Assembly: GCF_037975245.1 (NCBI RefSeq)
Contig: NC_092575.1
Span: 10,136,001-10,200,000 of the forward strand
Length of the DNA stretch: 64,000 nt
Source of the DNA: Apostichopus japonicus
Taxonomy: Eukaryota; Echinodermata; Holothuroidea; Aspidochirotida; Stichopodidae
Reading direction: 5' to 3'
Of this stretch, positions 1 through 13,775 are shown in pieces. Below the pieces are notes generated by a model. That model had not been told where the DNA came from. It was given only the letters and a program-made list of their open reading frames with translations, and did not search any database. Positions within the stretch are counted from its first letter, which is position 1. Every line of letters begins with the position of its first letter. Position numbers and translations under genes: made by a program.

Positions 1-790
1 AATATGAACCCCTATACATAGTCCACGTACCTGAAGCTTTGTAGGTTTGTACCATTATGTTGATAGGGGTAACGTAAGTTGGCTTTAAAAACATGGACAT
101 TTATCTATAACGAAAGTAACTGCTTGCACGGCAGATGATAAAGGAACAATCGTAATTTTTTTAATTCATTCTGAAATAAAGTTTCATTCGACTTCTCAAA
201 CATGTTTATTGCATTCCAGCCTTACACATTACGTGTAGAACCTTGCGACAAATCTTACGCGGTAAAGGGACGGAGCCATTTATAGATCGAGTTCGGCCAA
301 CTGCGTAACGATTTCTGATTGATCGAGAGATTTCTGCGCTCACTATACGGCTATGTACAGAGAGGACCAAAGTTTTCATTTCGGGAAACATTTCATTCTG
401 TAGTATTGATTAATTTCGCGTTAAAGAAACATTTCAGAGGGACATTCCTGTATAAAACAAAACTTTACAGCCCCCCCTTCCCCTTCCCACTAGCCAGAAA
501 GGGTCACCCGTAACCGCTTGTCTGATAAACCTGAAACGACTCTTACGATTTAAATACTAAAGAACAGTGAGAAAGAAAAAAAATATATGGAATACTTTAA
601 TGGCTGCCGCAGCCAGTCGTCGGATTCTCTGACACAAACCATCCCACAAATATCAGCGATTTTATTTAAATCTGTGACTATAGGGTCTTATGGGCAACTC
701 TCTTCTCTTCCCCTCCCCCACCCTCCCGTAGACACAAAGTCTAGCATTATACAACCGTGTACATAACGCCATGCATGCTTCTGCAGGATG
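1..790. other. gene-free stretch, nothing recognised
   Basis: Only short, unsupported open frames are present. No tandem repeat or paired inverted ends were seen before the minisatellite that follows. Confidence 0.5.
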
Positions 791-799
791 ACGATTTTG

Positions 800-1205
800 T
801 AAAGCAGACACCGTCGAGGTTTCCCCTACATGGTCTACTGCAGGACTAGAGACTCCGTCGAGGTTTCCCTAACAGGGTCTACTAGACTACAGACTCCGTC
901 GCGGTTTCCCTAACAGGGTCTACTGAACTACAGACTCCGTCGAGGTTTCCCTAACAGGGTCTACTGGACTACAGACTCCGTCGAGGTTTCCCTAACAGGG
1001 TCTACTGAACTATACAGACTCCGTGGATGGTTTCCCTAACGGGTCTACTGGACTAGAGACTCGGCCGAGGTTTCCCTAACAGGGTCTACTGAACTACGGA
1101 CTCCGTCGAGGTTTCCCTAACAGGGTCTACTGGACTAGAGACTCCGTCGAGGTTTCCCTAACAGGGTCTACTGGACTACAGACTCCGTAGAGGTTCTCTT
1201 CTGAA
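800..1205. repeat. 41-bp minisatellite, about 9-10 units
   Basis: The unit reads roughly GACTCCGTCGAGGTTTCCC, then TAACAGGGTCTACTGGACTACA. Successive GACTCCGTC starts at 851 and 892 give a 41-bp period. Units differ by single substitutions and small indels (CCGTGGATGG, TCGGCCGAGG), and the last unit degenerates near 1,200. The unit is rich in CpG relative to its AT-rich surroundings. Confidence 0.9.
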
Positions 1206-3788
1206 CTAGAGACGGTTGGAACGTAACCACAAGAGGCCCTACAAGTATATAACGGCCCTATGGTGACCTTCCGGCTGGAGACCAAATTGATCAAGTGATC
1301 GTTGAGTAGTTGAGAGTGATTCAGTATTAATTGGCCTTCCTTCATTGTAACGTCACAAAGTGTCATATCCTTTCCATTTACTTTTATCCAGACTGTGTTC
1401 TGTTAAAGTTGCAGTATTATACCGAGAATTACTAACAAAAGGGGCTATTTTAACCCCATGCGAGCTAGGCTTTCTTTCCCTAACAAAACATAATGGAATT
1501 CTTTAGACTGTTTACCTGACGTAACAAAGCAGGACAGAACAAAACCAACTAAAAAATCTTGCTCTGACGTGTACTGTTATATCTATGCTTTAAGTATACG
1601 TTACAATGCATTGGAAAAGGTGAGGCCATGCGAAGCGTAAGATCGGTAAGAAATTTAAGTTATGGTGGGGCCCCATGAAGCCTGAACTTCCGATTTTTTC
1701 AATTTAAATAGACGTAACCGCCAATAAGAAAGTAAAGAATGACACAGTATATATCATAATCTTGAAGAGATCGAATGTATGAATTACTGTATGAAATATC
1801 AGGTTGTGCGTACAGCCATTATAAGAAATAAATTAACAGAAAACTTACTCACTGAAACTGTAAAAAGTAGGAGAGAAGTTGAAGCAAACTTTAAAGAATC
1901 CTTAACCGAGTAGTTGTATACTACATGGTGAGCATGGAGGGTAAATGAATCAGTCAGTGCTATTCATGGAGAAACCATAGTTTCGATCAAAACATGCAAT
2001 ATAGTACAGGCTGCGAAGATATGGGCAGCTTGGGTACCGTGTGTATACGTACTAAACCATCCTTTGCTGTTTCAAATATAAACGTGGAGTCGGATCTGTT
2101 TTATGGCGTACGTATAGGGGCGGGCATGGGTTGGGATGGGAGGGGGACTGAGGGTAGACCGTGGACTGACATTACATCATAAACACACGCATAAACAACA
2201 TTGTATAACTTGACCCTTACTACTGACAATCATCTCACATAAGATCGATATATACAATTTAATATATATATTTATAATTGAATATTCAACACAAGTGCAG
2301 AACGACCGGTTGAGAAATGAGTAACATGTCTATTGATACCAACGGAGTTCCTCTCCTCGATTTCCTTCACTTTTGCCAATATTACATTATACAATTTATT
2401 TTATTCTTGTTTACTAGTACTCGAAAACTGACATGTATAACCACAATATAGACACATATGAGACTTTCGAGTTTTCGCTGAATAAGTTGCTCTTTAGTTA
2501 ATATGTGCAACGGCGTAGCGAAAACAATACAACGTTGTACATTAATTGATTCATCTGGATGTCGTGCTAACCAGGGATAAGCTACAGAGACTACATGGGT
2601 AAAACAAACCCATATAGATGCCCAATTCACCCTTGCTCTATATGGATCGACCATGGGTTCCACTCATATCGTATCGTAAAAGCCCAATTGTCTTAAACAC
2701 TAAATCGTTCAAATAATGTGGTCTCTAAGCGGCCTTTTTACCGTTTTCACTCTATAGTTAACATTAAACCCACCTGGGTGGGGGAGAGGAGGATGTTAAA
2801 TTATCAAGGGAGAGGGGTCTAAGGGGAGGGGTTCCCCTTGCGAAATTTTGGGCAATTTTCTCGCCCATATTATAACCCTGCACAAAGGAAACTGGAAACT
2901 TGAAAATGTTCCAAGACTTGAAACTTAGCTCTTTTAATTAACTATGTTGTCAAGGGACTTTTCATTTTATCCAAAATTGACCAAAATCAACCCAAATGAG
3001 CTGCTTTAAATGAGGGGATAATGCTCATAAAAACATAATATGATACTTGAAGCTCATCCGCAAAATAGCATTCAAAATTATGAAAAATGTAAGAATATGG
3101 CAATTTCAAATGGTTTAAATGAAACAGTGTAACATCCAGGACAGTAAATTTGTTGAACAGTAGTTTCCGTATTGAACAAAGTGGCAGGTAACTCTCTATA
3201 AGAAAGATAAGCCCTAACAATAGTATAACCACTAAGTGACAACTACAACCAGCATGTATAAAGACACGTTATCGATATTATTATGTGTGAACAGGGAAGG
3301 GAGTTGTTATGGAATTCCCTGGTGTGAATATGACATCCATGGAGTGTACTGAAACGAGTAATACAGTTTTAAGATTGTTATTTGCGATCTATTTATTTAC
3401 ATAATACTCTCCAATCAACAATACATTTTGTTTACACCTCTTAACAATAGCCTTAGGCCATCTTGAATGCGACAAAGGCTTTGAATCGCCTTGGGTGATT
3501 CACGTCACCTTGAAGCAATACGTTCAGGGAACACATGTGCCCAATCCTATCAAATGTACGATTAACTAAACTAAATATTATATACATGGTGTTATCAGAA
3601 TGATACGAAAGGAACGAGAAATTCAGCCCAAATTTTAGCATGCTAACTTCAACAACAAAAATATTCCCGTATAGAGGCTTCGATCCTTCATGTCATTTCA
3701 TGTCATTGAGGACTAGCAGTGAAACGAAAAAGTATTTCAGTTTGGATAACTGCTTTTAGAGTGGCAGGGAAGTATACAACCCTGAGAC
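1206..3788. other. gene-free stretch with one fragment of the GC-rich MITE module
   Basis: No gene was recognised. Around 2,810-2,870 the text GGTCTAAGGGGAGGGG followed by TTCCCC and an AAATTTT-rich segment resembles the internal module of the hAT-type elements elsewhere in this window. No paired termini were found around it, so it is probably an eroded copy. Confidence 0.4.
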
Positions 3789-4219
3789 CAGAGGGGTAGG
3801 AGCCGGGGGCACTGGGGACACGTGCCCCCCTCTCCCCAATTTTTTCCAAATGTGCCCTACTGGCAAATAAAATGTGCCCCTTTGATGAAGAACTGTGTTT
3901 TTGATATCTTATGCCTTTTTTAATTTTAATATGATATTTTAATTATCTATTTATTTTATTATTTTTATTATTTATTAATTTATTTTTAGTCTGTACATGC
4001 TTAATTTTAAATGGCATCCAATATCATTTTGTAGCACGGTTAACAATAATCAATCTCAAAAAATAGTATTGATAGCATACTAACACATTATATATATTTA
4101 AGTGATATGGCCGGTGTGTATCGGTTTATATCATAACGAGTGGTGGTTGTGGAATGAGAAAGTGCCCCTCTTATGTTGTGGCCCCACCCCCACACTTTTT
4201 GGAAGCTTCCCAACCCCTG
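3789..4219. mobile_element. hAT-type MITE, 431 bp
   Basis: The left end reads CAGAGGGGTAGGAGCC. The right end, reverse-complemented, reads CAGGCAGGGGTTGGGAAGC, giving imperfect terminal inverted repeats that start with CAG as hAT ends do. The flanks are CCTGAGAC (3781-3788) and CCTGAGTC (4220-4227), an 8-bp target duplication with one mismatch. The interior is very AT-rich with no coding frame, so it is non-autonomous. Confidence 0.75.
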
Positions 4220-4557
4220 CCTGAGTCTAATGAGAAAAAGGTTTCAAATCGTCTTGATTTATTCACGCCACATTGATGTCTTCAGCGGAACACTATACAG
4301 CCCAATCTAATCGAAAGGTATATAAAGCATAACTAGAATTTTTTATGTAAATGTTTAAGGTTACATGAACACGATATCAATGTTGCAAGAGAGGAACCCG
4401 GTTTAGGGTTATTGTAAACCCTTTTCATTCATCAGAAGTATAACGAGTTTGAACGACTTTGGGTACTCATGTTTGCAATTAAAAGTGCGATTTTTGTGTA
4501 AACAAAATATATATAACTGAAAAGTGCCCTGTTGTGGGAAAATTAAGACAAACGTTA

Positions 4558-4622
4558 AATTGGAAAATAGGCTTTTGTTGAACAGCATTCAAAAATAGGC
4601 TTTTGTTGAACAGCATTCAAAA
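4558..4622. repeat. short tandem duplication
   Basis: The segment containing AATAGGCTTTTGTTGAACAG and CATTCAAA occurs twice in immediate succession. Confidence 0.85.
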
Positions 4623-4663
4623 CCCAGCTTTGTGTTAGGTAGCTTTGTTGGTTTAAAGTGGCT

Positions 4664-5032
4664 TTGGGGTTGTGGAGGTTGTGGAGGTTGTGGAGGCTGT
4701 AGAGGTTGTGGAGGTTGTGGAGGTTGTGGAGGTTGTGGGGCTGTGGATGTTGTGGAGATTGTGGAGGTTGTGGAGGTTGTGGGGGTTGTGGAGATTGTGG
4801 AGGTTGTGGAGGTTGTGGAGGTTGTGGAGGCTGTGGCGGCTGTGAAGGTTGTGGAGGTTATGAAGGTGGTGGAGGTTGTGGAGGTTGTGGGGTCTGTGGA
4901 TGTTGTGGAGATTGTGGAGGTTGTGGAGATTGTGGAGGTTGTGGAGGTTGTGGAGGTTGTGGATGTTGTGGAGGCTGTGGCGGCTGTGAAGGTTGTGGAG
5001 GTTGTGGAGGTTGTGGAGGTTGTGGAGGAGTT
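4664..5032. repeat. 9-bp minisatellite (GGTTGTGGA)n
   Basis: About 370 bp of GGTTGTGGA repeats with scattered variants (GGCTGTGGC, GATTGTGGA, GGTTATGAA). The + strand is strongly G-rich and could form G-quadruplexes. Because 9 is a multiple of 3, the array is open in several frames and yields spurious Gly/Cys, Val/Glu and Pro/Gln proteins; none has a supporting gene context. Confidence 0.95.
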
Positions 5033-5257
5033 AACACAAAGCTATCACTCCAAGTGGACGACACCAAAAGAATATTTTTCAATTCAACCAATAACATCAT
5101 AACATCCTTCCAACATTAGCTCTCGACGGCATCGTATACAGCTGAAACTGAACTCCTTTACAATCAGTATTGTTCTCCTTGCCAATCACACACTGGCGTA
5201 AACAGTGAAGGCCTTTCTTCTGTACCAAAAAAATATGTTAAAGAATAAGAAATGTTC

Positions 5258-5485
5258 TTTGTTGCTGAAGTGTATTTATCGATGTTTTCCATCATAATAT
5301 ATCAAATATTTGCGAAAACTGGGTGATGAAACCCTTTGACTTCAAAGATGTCACTGGCACCTTTAGAAGGACTTTTCAGTGACTGTGTTAACGTCACAGT
5401 AGTACAATGGGACAGATAATAAACTTGTTTGCGTAGTTTTGAATGGGACGACCTTAAGAACTTCACTGCTGAATAGGTTTACATA
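5258..5485 (-). repeat. interspersed repeat A, copy 1
   Basis: Diverged reverse-complement match to 10,955-11,200. Shared landmarks include GCTGAAGT then ATTTATCGAT, GAAACCCTTT, TTTAGAAGGA, AACGTCACAGT and CTTGTTTGCGT. Termini and family were not identified. Confidence 0.65.
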
Positions 5486-5489
5486 AAAC

Positions 5490-6712
5490 ACACTCTTAAG
5501 TAAAATCACCATCTAGAACGTTTCATCATATATGACGTATGTTTTGTTTAGTTTTGTTTTCCTGTTTAGTAACTAAGGTGACTAGTCCTCCGTAAAAATA
5601 CGTAGACAATTTTAATTTGGCAACTTGCACTATACAGGAGGAGGATTGAAACATATTATTATTAGAATGCATACATCGACCGGAAGTACCCATGGGGTCA
5701 TGCTGCCTTACCGGAAAAGAAAAAGAAAAATATTTCCCGGTGACTGGGCTGTTCCCCATAAGAGGTTTTTTCTTCTGGGGTTTGATTCACAAGCCCTATA
5801 CACGGATGTCAAAATCATTCTGAAAGAAATCACAGACTGTTTGGATTATGAAGTCGCAATTGTTAACTTTACCATAATTAGAGATTAATAAACATAATGA
5901 GATAACTTAAGTGATCATATCCTTCTTAGACTGCTTTGTTTACTATTAGTTCCACCAGTCAAATTTTAATCCGTACAATCAACCCTCTTCATACCTGTTT
6001 ACCCTCCTTGCCAAAGAACTCGCTACTTTATAATTATTTGTTTCTAAAGGAAAGAAATCTTACAACTGTCACTTGACGAAGGTCATAACTCTGACTTGAA
6101 TAAAACGGCAATGAAAGCAATAACTCTGAAGCCAGAGGTCTATAATTTTGTTTTCATATTTACAATCTTTCCTTAAGCTTGTCTTGCATTGTCTTACCTA
6201 TATTCACCAGGGAGGTGCATTATACAGATCCCTCGATCAACAAGTTTTCTTAATTTGAAAAACCACAACATGTTTACCTGTTTATTCTAAGAAAACAAAC
6301 AGCAAGATGGAAGCCACAAGTCAATCAACTTAAAGCTGGTAATTACTCGATTATTCAATTATATAAAGTGAAACGTATGCTCGGATCCAGTGTGTAATTG
6401 ATATTGTACAGCTGTCTATAAAGCTTAACCATAACACTGTACATTGTAACTTAAAGGGGGGGGGGGAGTACTGAATTACAATTTATCCTATAATATTAGA
6501 CTTGTTTAAGTCTTCTTTCTTACTCATTCATCATAAGCTCAGTCTCACAATTGCATCGAGTCACAGATTTGGGTGTCTTTGAGCACGGCGTGCTATACAT
6601 TTCCATTACCAAGTTTGAAAATGGGAGGCATTCAATCGACATTTAACCCCTATTCGGTTTAATGATCTTTCGTAGATATCATCTTTCGCATTAGTCCCAT
6701 ACATTACCTTCA
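5490..6712. other. gene-free stretch, nothing recognised
   Basis: An 87-codon open frame on + at 5,625-5,888 has no recognisable domain and no exon-like boundaries. A poly-G run lies near 6,460. Confidence 0.45.
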
Positions 6713-6718
6713 CAGGAG

Positions 6719-6880
6719 TATGGAACGCGAAAAGACAACGACGTAAGTTTAGACAACGGAATTTGAAACATCAACGTGAGTTTGAGCAACAGCATGGTAA
6801 AAAGCAGCAACAACTTTAGGTTAAACAAAAACAAACTTAGTTTAGACAACGAAATAAGTTTGCCCTTTTCGCGTTCCATA
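6719..6880. mobile_element. 162-bp MITE with 6-bp target duplication, copy 1
   Basis: The left end TATGGAACGCGAAAAG is matched exactly by the reverse complement of the right end. The element is flanked by CAGGAG on both sides (6713-6718 and 6881-6886). The interior carries repeated AGTTTAGACAACG motifs and an A-rich core. A second copy lies at 26,820-26,972. A 6-bp duplication does not match the common superfamilies (TA, TTAA, 8 or 9 bp), so the superfamily is left open. Confidence 0.85.
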
Positions 6881-6946
6881 CAGGAGATGCTTTCTTTGGA
6901 GCCAGTCTGTTTCATCTCGTGGCGACCAGATTAAGATTCCTTATGG

Positions 6947-7889
6947 CCTAGGTTCTCAACCTTTTTCTATCCAGGGACCCCTTGAGATAAACTGAAATGT
7001 TTGGAGGACCCCCGGACAGTGACCGCCGGCCTGGGGAGGGGTATAAGGGGAGGAGGTGTCCCCCCCCCCTTTTGAATTTTTTTCAATATTTGAGGGTTAG
7101 ATGCGAAATGGTGCATTATTTTGTGACTTTTGAAGTAAATTTATGTTCAAGAATTTATGTTTAGAAATGCATTTTTCTGGGCCTGGAATGCAGTTTTCCT
7201 AGACCTGCAAGTATTGCTAGGCATAGGCCTTCTTGGAAATTCTTACTTTCAAATTATATATTTCCCAATTAAATTTTAATTTGGAAGCGATGAGTTGTCA
7301 GATACAAACTGGTTGATTCTGCATGAGGTCAGGAGAATTATGGGTTTTCTTTGTCAGAGATAGCTGCAAATGGCACCGTTTTTTGTGTCAAATCCAAGTT
7401 AGTTATAACTTTTCCTCCACCAAAGCCTTATAACTACCGCGCTTCGCTGTGTCAACAGTGAGCAACGCATCATAGTTATTGTTCTGCATATTAGGATGTA
7501 TAGTGTGCAGTTAAGTTATACACAACACTCGGGTGGCATGTTATCCATACCTCACCGAATGTATACCAATGAGAAACTATATTACTTGTTTTCATCGGGG
7601 GAACGCACGATTCAACATTTATCGACTACTGACGATACGGTCTGATCATCAGGGTCCGACGTATTGACGGCTAGCCTAGCCTAGATTTCTAGAGGCATAC
7701 ATACTTCTTCCTTCGACTATATCTCTCATTCCATTTTTCACGAACTTCTTCGGCTTTCGCGGACCCTTATTTTTTTCACGGACCCCTATTTTTTCACGGA
7801 CCCCCTGCGGACCCCTTTCACCTCACGGACCCCCAAATAAATTTCACGGACCCCCTAGGGGTCCGCGGACCCCAGGTTGAGTAGCCTGG
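6947..7889. mobile_element. non-autonomous hAT element, 943 bp, copy 1
   Basis: Left end CCTAGGTTCTCAACC. The right end reverse-complements to CCAGGCTACTCAACC. It is flanked by a perfect 8-bp duplication CCTTATGG (6939-6946 and 7890-7897). The right half carries repeated CACGGACCCC blocks typical of hAT subterminal regions. No transposase frame is present. It is nearly identical to the copy at 17,641-18,580, so both are recent relative to other repeats here. Positions 7,021-7,115 hold the GC-rich internal module shared with other elements. Confidence 0.92.
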
Positions 7890-7924
7890 CCTTATGGAAA
7901 TGCTATAGTTGTACTGTAGGGAGC

Positions 7925-8430
7925 TTCTGGGAATATTACGATGATCTCAGTATACTTTCTTATTATACTGTCTAAGATCAAGAATATAGGATCTGGTTAT
8001 GCTGTCTCTTTGGTTATACTATCTCAGATCAAAGTTGACTGGTTATACTTTTTAGATCAAGGATATTAATGGGATCTCCCTGGTTATATTTGTGAGATAA
8101 ATGAATAAAAAAAAGCATTTCCCTGATATGCTGGTCTCAGATCCAGGATATAAATAGTAGGTCCCTGATCACCCTAGCATCTCCTTGGTTATGCTGTCTC
8201 ATATAAAGATTGTATATAAATGACAGCTTCCTGTCCTGCATGGTTATATTTCACAGATAAAGCATCCAAAATGGCGACTCGCTGGTTACACTATCTCAGA
8301 TCAAATGTCTGAGTGACATTTCATCGGTTATACTGACTCAGATCAAGGAATAAAATAACATCTCCCTAGATATAATATATCAGATCAGTGATTACAATTA
8401 AAATTGCAGTTGCCTGTGGTTATATACTGC
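7925..8430. repeat. degenerate tandem array (GGTTATACT...CTCAGATCAAGGATAT)
   Basis: Irregular units of roughly 45-60 bp share the phrases GGTTATACT, CTCAGATCAAGGATA and ACATCTCCCT. Divergence and indels are high, so this is an old array. It is cut at its right end by the hAT element that follows; TTATATAC sequence resumes after 9,044. Confidence 0.7.
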
Positions 8431-9044
8431 CAGGGCGGACTGGGTCTTAAAACCGACCCGGACATTTTTCACCTAGACCGGACCAATTATTCATTGATAT
8501 GTAACTATGCATTGTGATCGTCGTCCTGGGCAGGGTCTAATGGGAGAGGTGTCCCCTCCCCCATTGAGATTTTAAGGAGTTAAGGAATGCCTAGATGCAA
8601 AATGGTGCTATATTTCTCAATTTTGTAGGTTACTATAATCCTCTAAGAAAGACCCAAAAATAATTTCCCCGAAGCAGCACTTGATTAAACTGAGAAAAGT
8701 TAAGACGTAAACAAAAATAGACAAAACTATATGTTTTAGACTGAGTTTTATTGAGTTTTTCAAGCATATTGTGACAACATGCTTGAAGAAAAAAATGGAA
8801 AACAACCTACAAAAAATCCATTAGCACGGACGGGTTGCCAATAGCACGTTCTTTTGTTACGAACTAACAGACTAACTAACATAGTGATTTCATGAGCTGA
8901 TTCCCACAGTTAAATATAAATTTCTACACAGCCCGTCTGTATTATATTAACTAGTGTGAAAATGGGCTGCAATTTTTACCAGGCTCCCCAGCCCACCGGC
9001 CCACCGGGCATTGCCCAAATGCCCGTCTGGCCAGTCCGCCACTG
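8431..9044. mobile_element. hAT-type MITE, 614 bp, CAG-GGCGGACTGG ends
   Basis: The left end CAGGGCGGACTGG pairs with the reverse complement of the right end, CAGTGGCGGACTGG. TTATATAC occurs at 8420-8427, three bases before the left CAG, and exactly at 9045-9052, which fits an 8-bp target duplication with a small junction change. The interior at 8,521-8,613 contains the shared GC-rich module ending in TAGATGCAAAATGGTGC. No transposase frame. Confidence 0.8.
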
Positions 9045-9052
9045 TTATATAC

Positions 9053-10880
9053 TATATCGACATGTATAATTTTTCATATAAACACAGTCTTCATATATAT
9101 CCACAGATCCAAATGTGTTATGTGAAAGGTGCGTTTGCAGTGTTTGGGAACTTGTGTTCCTTTACCCGACACCTTTTTCTTTTCTTCGCGTTGTTAGGAA
9201 GTGATCGCTTTGGAACCTTACCGCAACGAACGAAGAAATCAGGAAATGAAACTCCGCTAATGGAAAAGGGAATTTCTCAGCATTTTACCCCAGTTGTAAT
9301 TCTAATAACGTAAATTCTATCCAGGGAACGTAATACCGTATAATTCACGTAAATTATCAATACCACAAAGAGCTATTATAACACACGGCGTCTCCTTTAT
9401 GCAACTCACTCACAATAGCCAGGTGACATATTCGGAAAAGTTTACTTTCCTGTTAAAAGGCACTAAATGTGACTGTTTGCTTTTTGGTTTACTACATTGG
9501 GAAATGTCACAGAAAGGATACCAAAGCTGTCGTAACACTGGACGCCGCTAATTTGTGACCTAAATACACATATACATTGTCAGGTTAGCTCTTATAGTGT
9601 ATACAACAGAAATAACTAAATAATAAATAGGTGACAATGATACTTTATTCAATACAGGATGTCTCCAAATATTTTGAATGTAGCGATGAAACCAAGTCAG
9701 GTGTAACCAAATCTTGATTAAATACAGTGCGGACTATGTACAAGTTTTGCTCGCTTCACTTGAACCCTGTACCCTGTTGACTTCATAACTGAGAGCCAAC
9801 TATAACACACTATTCACAAACACACATACGTATACATCAACCTTAGACAAAAAATAATATACATGAATGATCACATCAGACTATAGGCCTAAGCAGCTGA
9901 CAGTTTGTCGCTTGTTTTACCGTCTGCAGCCCTGCTGTATAGGAGTAGTGATGGATAGTACATAAATATTTGCATAATGTTTAAGCGATCGTGTTGCTTA
10001 TCACACCAAACGCTATAATGATGTTTTTTTTGAAAGTTGAGGGCGCAGCGCCTGATGTAACGATTTTTGGATGACGGTGTATATTTCCTCCATCCCCGTG
10101 CCTCTACCACTCCCTACCCACCCCACCCCACCCCTCCCCTGACCACTTGACCTATGCATGATGCATCTCCTTACCTGCATATACCATTCGGGATCAAATT
10201 GTATTGTATTATTTTAATAAATAGTGGCAGCGGAGCTATAGGCCGCATGTATTCTCCCAGTTTTGTAAAAATCTCAAAAGTGCCGATTTTCACAAATCAC
10301 TTTTTTTTGTGATAAATAGTAACATATTCTCCTTTTTTAAGTGCTCTTTTGTTGAAAAATTAAAATCGGAAGTTTTTTAAATTTGTCCTTTTCTTGAGAA
10401 AGAAAAGATCAAATACATGAATTTGTGATAGACGGCAAGTCACAGAGGATACATTTAGTCGTAATAGCTTGACATAAGTTAACTGTGGTATTTCCCCTTC
10501 AAATCAACACCACATGTCCCAATGCCCCTCAATGTTTGCACCCCTCCAGGTTGTATACACCCTCATTCGCAACCCATGTTACTTCGTCATAAAAATGAAT
10601 TTCTATAGGGTACACTTCCGATGGAGTTTCATGTCGTGGGCAAGTTGTTTTCAGCTGAAAGATCACCAACACAGTACCTGAACAATATAACGTATGCTAT
10701 TATTGGTCTGTTGATACATGCGAACAACCCATTAACTTCACAAACTACGTATAGCCTATATAGTGTGTGTTGATGACGGAGTAACTACACGTATACAATG
10801 AAAACGTACTCAGTGATCTATTTTCCTCCCTCCCTAACATAATGCAAGTAACAAATTTCCTTTTTCTTTTCCCTTCTTCT
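9053..10880. other. gene-free stretch, nothing recognised
   Basis: No domain-bearing frame, tandem repeat or paired inverted ends were found. A C-rich run lies near 10,100-10,140. Confidence 0.45.
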
Positions 10881-10891
10881 AGAAAGGATCG

Positions 10892-11068
10892 ATGACCTCA
10901 AGTTCAGAAGAAAAACAACAACTCCACGTGACTATACCTCAAATTGATGAAAGGTTCTTAAAAGTAAAAGCAGCGAAGATACTAAGGTCGTTCGATCCAT
11001 TTATCACGCAAACAAGGTTTTTATCTGCTCCATTGAACAACTGTGACGTTACCATAGTAATCACTTAA
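10892..11068 (+). CDS. possible small open frame, 58 codons, unrecognised
   Basis: An ATG at 10,892 opens a 58-codon frame ending in TAA at 11,066-11,068. It begins MTSSSEEKQQLHVTIPQIDE and has balanced composition. It follows a strong pyrimidine tract ending in TTCTAG at 10,882, which resembles a 3' splice site. However, its second half overlaps interspersed repeat A (10,955-11,200), and no partner exon was found. It may be an orphan exon, transposon debris or chance. Confidence 0.15.
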   Translation: MTSSSEEKQQLHVTIPQIDERFLKVKAAKILRSFDPFITQTRFLSAPLNNCDVTIVIT

Positions 11069-11200
11069 AAATCCTTCTAAAGATGTTAATGAATCTTTCA
11101 ATATCGAAAGGGTTTCAACAGCAGTGGTTTTGGCAAACATCATAAATATTTGAGATAATGATGAACAACATATCGATAAATATACTTCAGCTGTACAATG
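10955..11200 (+). repeat. interspersed repeat A, copy 2 (inverted relative to copy 1)
   Basis: Matches 5,258-5,485 on the opposite strand with moderate divergence. A 22-bp tail fragment (ATGAACAACATATCGATAAA and two further bases) recurs near 12,270. The family is unknown. Confidence 0.65.
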
Positions 11201-13243
<2,043 letters not shown>

Positions 13244-13775
13244 GCATCATCGCTTTGTGCTAAAAAGCTTCTGAAGGTGTAAAAATCTATCTGCGGGATT
13301 GAATGAGATTTGAAGCAGTTTTTGGTAAATTTGCTGGTAAAATGAGTAGATTTCGATGCCGCAAGTAATTGCTTCATTGTCTTTACCGTGTACTTAATTC
13401 GTCACTTTTCAATCACACTGAAGCTTTAATAGCAGTTTTCACCTGACATGTCAAACCTACCACATGTTGCATAGCTGATGGACTTGGCCTATCATTCCAA
13501 GCACCTGCAATCTGGACAGTACTATCGGAGTGATTCTAATGATGATATCCAAAACTTGAATAACAATCACTGCATTATGTCAGGGTGTAGGCGCCCTTTT
13601 CTTTGGGACGACGAGAGCAAACATGTGACGAAAACGTATGGCTCTCGCTGCTAAAAATGTACATGTTGTCATGATATGGAAAATTGGAAGGTACCATGCA
13701 TGAATGGCCAACATGTGAGTTTTCTAGCCACGGGTTACTCTTATCAAGTGAAAACAGTCTACAAAGCTTTTGAGA

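Noticed and set aside
4632-5119. Gly/Cys-rich and Val/Glu-rich proteins resembling structural proteins
   Set aside because: Products of the 9-bp minisatellite. All three forward frames plus one reverse frame are open, and there are no exon signals.
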